Position numbers and translations under genes: made by a program. A stretch of DNA of 20,376 bases from Scleroderma bovista (Eukaryota > Basidiomycota > Agaricomycetes > Boletales > Sclerodermataceae). The stretch covers positions 1 through 20,376 of the forward strand of contig JAYMGJ010000807.1 in the NCBI GenBank assembly GCA_037178675.1, read 5' to 3'. The notes beneath the pieces were generated by a model. The model ran no database searches and was not told the origin of the DNA. It saw nothing but the letters and a program-made list of their open reading frames with translations. Below, piece after piece: positions 18,198-20,376 of the stretch (the first letter of the stretch is position 1; every line of letters begins with the position of its first letter).

Positions 18198-18430
18198 TAC
18201 TGGCCAGCGCTCACTTCAAGGTACAAATCAAATTGTTCCACGGGCAGACTTGAGTGCAGTCATCGTTCGTGCCATCGGGGGTGGTGCCAACAATCTCGCT
18301 GTAGGCGTGCAGCTTTCTCAACGAGTCACTTCTTGTCTTCGGGAGAGGAGCGAGCGAGGACTTGGATGCACAGAAGGATCTCGAGCATCTCTTTAACTGA
18401 GAGTTGATGGAACACTGGCCCTGATGTGCT
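18198..18430 (-). pseudogene. Second, partial copy of the Ca2+-ATPase P domain
   Basis: The minus strand reads [31 protein letters not shown], then a stop and degraded EIVG...DGTND, repeating the segment at about 18740-18925 of the adjoining ATPase relic ([30 protein letters not shown]). The DNA is plainly similar along the whole stretch. It is joined almost directly behind the IIMDT coding end of the main relic, where TM7-TM10 coding sequence should be. This is a rearrangement scar, not an exon order found in any P-type ATPase. Confidence 0.75.
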
Positions 18431-20349
18431 CCACCCCATTATGGATAACCTTGACGCCGCGTTCTTCCAACGTATCCATGATGATATTAATCCACAGCAG
18501 CTGGACTGCAGACAGAACGGATGTTTCAGAAGAAGACACCACCGCAGTGACAAACGTGACGACGACAGCTGTAACGTTGGTGGAAATCTGGAACTGTAAG
18601 AACTTGCGAACCGCATCATTGACGCATCGCCCCCACATGATGGCTTTCACGATAGAGGAGAAGTTGTCGTCCATCAGGATGATGTCTGAGGCCTCCTTGG
18701 CCGCTTCAGTACAGCGATACCCATAGAGAAGCCCACATGGGCAGTCTTGAGCGCAGGACCGTCGTTCGTGCCGTCACCCGTGACGCCAACGATCTCGCCA
18801 TAGGCACACAGCTTCTCGACAAGAAGCTTCTTGTCTTCAGGGGACGAGCGAGCAAGGACTTGGATACGCGGAAGGATCTCGAGCATCTCTTTATCTGAGA
18901 GTTGACGGAATACCGGCCCTTCCATGATGATACCACCCGGTGTGAAGATACCGCATTGAAGTGCGATGGAGCGTGCTGTAAGGATGTTGTCCCAGTACAC
19001 ATCTTGACGGCGACGCCAGCCTTGTGACAGTCTGCAACCGCCTCACGAACGCCGAGGCGGAGAGGATCTTCAATCCCAACAATCCCAATGAGGACCATGT
19101 CACAAGCGAGTTGTTCGAAGGGAACCTAAAAGACGGTCAGAGATATAAGTCACTACTGTAAAAGATACTATGTACCTCTCCATCGGTCAAAGTAACGTTA
19201 GCAGGCGGCCAGCTGGAAAAATCGCGATAGCAAATCGCGATCGTGTGCAACGTTTGGTTGGCATAGAATATAATCGTCCGCGACATGCTCTCCTTTGCAT
19301 CGGTGTCGATATCGGTCGTCTCCACCGGTGCATTCTGGTCGGTAGAGGCAATTCCGTTCCGGGACACGACGACGTGTCAGGTGCAAAGATTCGTGAGGAT
19401 CTCGCTCGCGCCTTTCACGTATAGCCTGTATCTGCCCTCCTCGATCTTGACAACGACACCCATCGCCTTCCGCTCGCTCGAGAAGGGGATCATCTGAATG
19501 ACCTCAGCCGTATTCCGCACCTCCCTGAAATTCGACCATTGGAGGTCCTTCGCGAAGCTCAACAAAGCTGTCTCCATCTTACTCCCCACAAACTCCAACT
19601 TCCCACTACCCGGGTCCTCGTCCTTGAATGCCGTAGAGTTGACCGCAATCGATGCATTGAATAATTTTCGTAATTGAGGAGATAAAATTGTGTTGAGCTC
19701 GCTGAGGTCAATCGAAAAGTCGTCCCTGGGCCTCATGTTGGAGTCGTGGCTCCTTCGTGAACCGCCATCATCTGCAGCGTTCGTGTGAGATTGGTTCTGT
19801 TCAAGACAGCGGACGAATTTGGCGTGGACGCTGACGGAGCCAGCGACGACGGACATCATGTTCTGAGTGAGTGTGCTGGTCTTGTCGGTGCAGATAATGG
19901 ACACGTTCGCCATTGTTTCACACGAGCCGAGGACGCGGACAAGAAGATTCTCCTTGGTCGTACGTTTCGTTGCGAACGCGAGTGCCAGCGTCACAGCAAG
20001 GGGAAGGCCTATGGTTGGTATGAGTGGGGGAAGCGCGTCAACACTGAATCGGGACTTACCTTCAGGAACAGCAACGACATTGAGCGTTACCGAGATGATA
20101 AGGGTTTGTACAAATGCCATGCCGTTCTGGTTGGCATTCCTTCAAGCAAAAAAAGGTGAGGTGATGTCAGAGCGGGGGACCCTGATGCCAAACGGGGACC
20201 GACTCACCGAGGGGGATCTCCCATGCCAAGTTGAACAAAGAATCTTATCATGAGCGCAGTAAAGAGAATTATGCCTGCTACACTTCCAACTTTGGCAATA
20301 AATTCCGCAAGAACGTTTAGTTTGAGCTGAAGAGGGGTATTCTCCGTAT
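18430..20349 (-). pseudogene. PMCA-type Ca2+-transporting P-type ATPase, partial and broken
   Basis: The gene enters from beyond the right edge; an acceptor lies at 20350-20351. Exon 20208-20349 encodes DTENTPLQLKLNVLAEFIAK and a membrane segment. Exon 20060-20139 leads into the M4 motif PEGLPLAV, completed across an intron at 20009-20059. The P-domain entry motif reads CTDKTSTLTQN, where DKTGTLT is the near-invariant phosphorylation motif. Then come GSKMETALLSFAKDLQW, VKGASEILTNLCT, an in-frame TGA (19377-19379), HVVVSRNG, FYANQTLHTIAICYRDF, intron 19126-19175, GIEDPLRLGVREAV and VKMCTG. A one-base deletion at CTGDN (~18992) follows, then [20 protein letters not shown], a second frame change at [12 protein letters not shown] (~18713), and [18 protein letters not shown] ending at [10 protein letters not shown]. 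The rest of the membrane domain is absent. The family pumps Ca2+ into the vacuole or out of the cell. Confidence 0.85.
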
Positions 20350-20376
20350 CTGTATGCAAAGCTGGACCCGGTTTGA

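Noticed and set aside
19377..19379. In-frame TGA of the Ca2+-ATPase hidden by an intron
   Set aside because: No GT donor lies close before it, and the coding sense continues in the same frame directly after it (HVVVSRNG), so it is a nonsense codon.

Overview
The window looks like nuclear DNA of a mushroom-forming basidiomycete (Agaricomycetes). It shows short GT-AG introns of 49-68 nt, HET-domain proteins carrying TPR arrays of the type expanded in these fungi, and recognisable fungal PSP1, APC11, cytochrome P450 and PMCA-type Ca2+-ATPase sequences. No taxon below that level can be named from the sequence alone. No tRNA, rRNA or CRISPR array was seen.

Layout: (1) 1-4780 holds an intact 1215-aa TPR-HET gene (copy A, minus strand) with its flanks; an 81-bp foldback element sits in its 3' flank. 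(2) 4782-4951 is a plus-strand APC11 (RING-H2) relic, divergent from copy A. (3) 5529-7845 is a minus-strand PSP1-domain gene with recognisable exons but at least three reading-frame breaks. (4) 8330-8830 is a second APC11 relic with associated repeated sequence. (5) 9134-9534 is the C-terminal part of a P450 pseudogene. (6) 10353-11804 is a decayed third TPR-HET copy (copy B) that has lost the HET domain. (7) 12496-12576 is a probable further P450 scrap. (8) 12637-17420 repeats block 1-4780 and holds an intact 1209-aa TPR-HET gene (copy C). (9) 17504-17790 is tandem-repeat DNA, followed by a short broken coding remnant. (10) 18198-20349 is a PMCA pseudogene that runs off the window, with a duplicated piece of its P domain joined at its 3' end.

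The strongest biological signal is the contrast in integrity. The two TPR-HET genes are the only long intact genes. Every housekeeping-type gene recognised around them is broken. The TPR-HET locus has been copied as a unit (A, B, C and a flank-only piece near 8.4 kb) and shows birth-and-death evolution. Copy C carries a nearly homogeneous 270-bp (90-aa) higher-order TPR repeat. Variation among its units is concentrated in the first helix, which resembles the high-internal-conservation recognition repeats of fungal allorecognition receptors. Here, however, the repeats lie N-terminal to HET and no nucleotide-binding NOD module is visible. By inference the pair are candidates for self/non-self recognition or programmed-cell-death sensors of a compact TPR-HET type.
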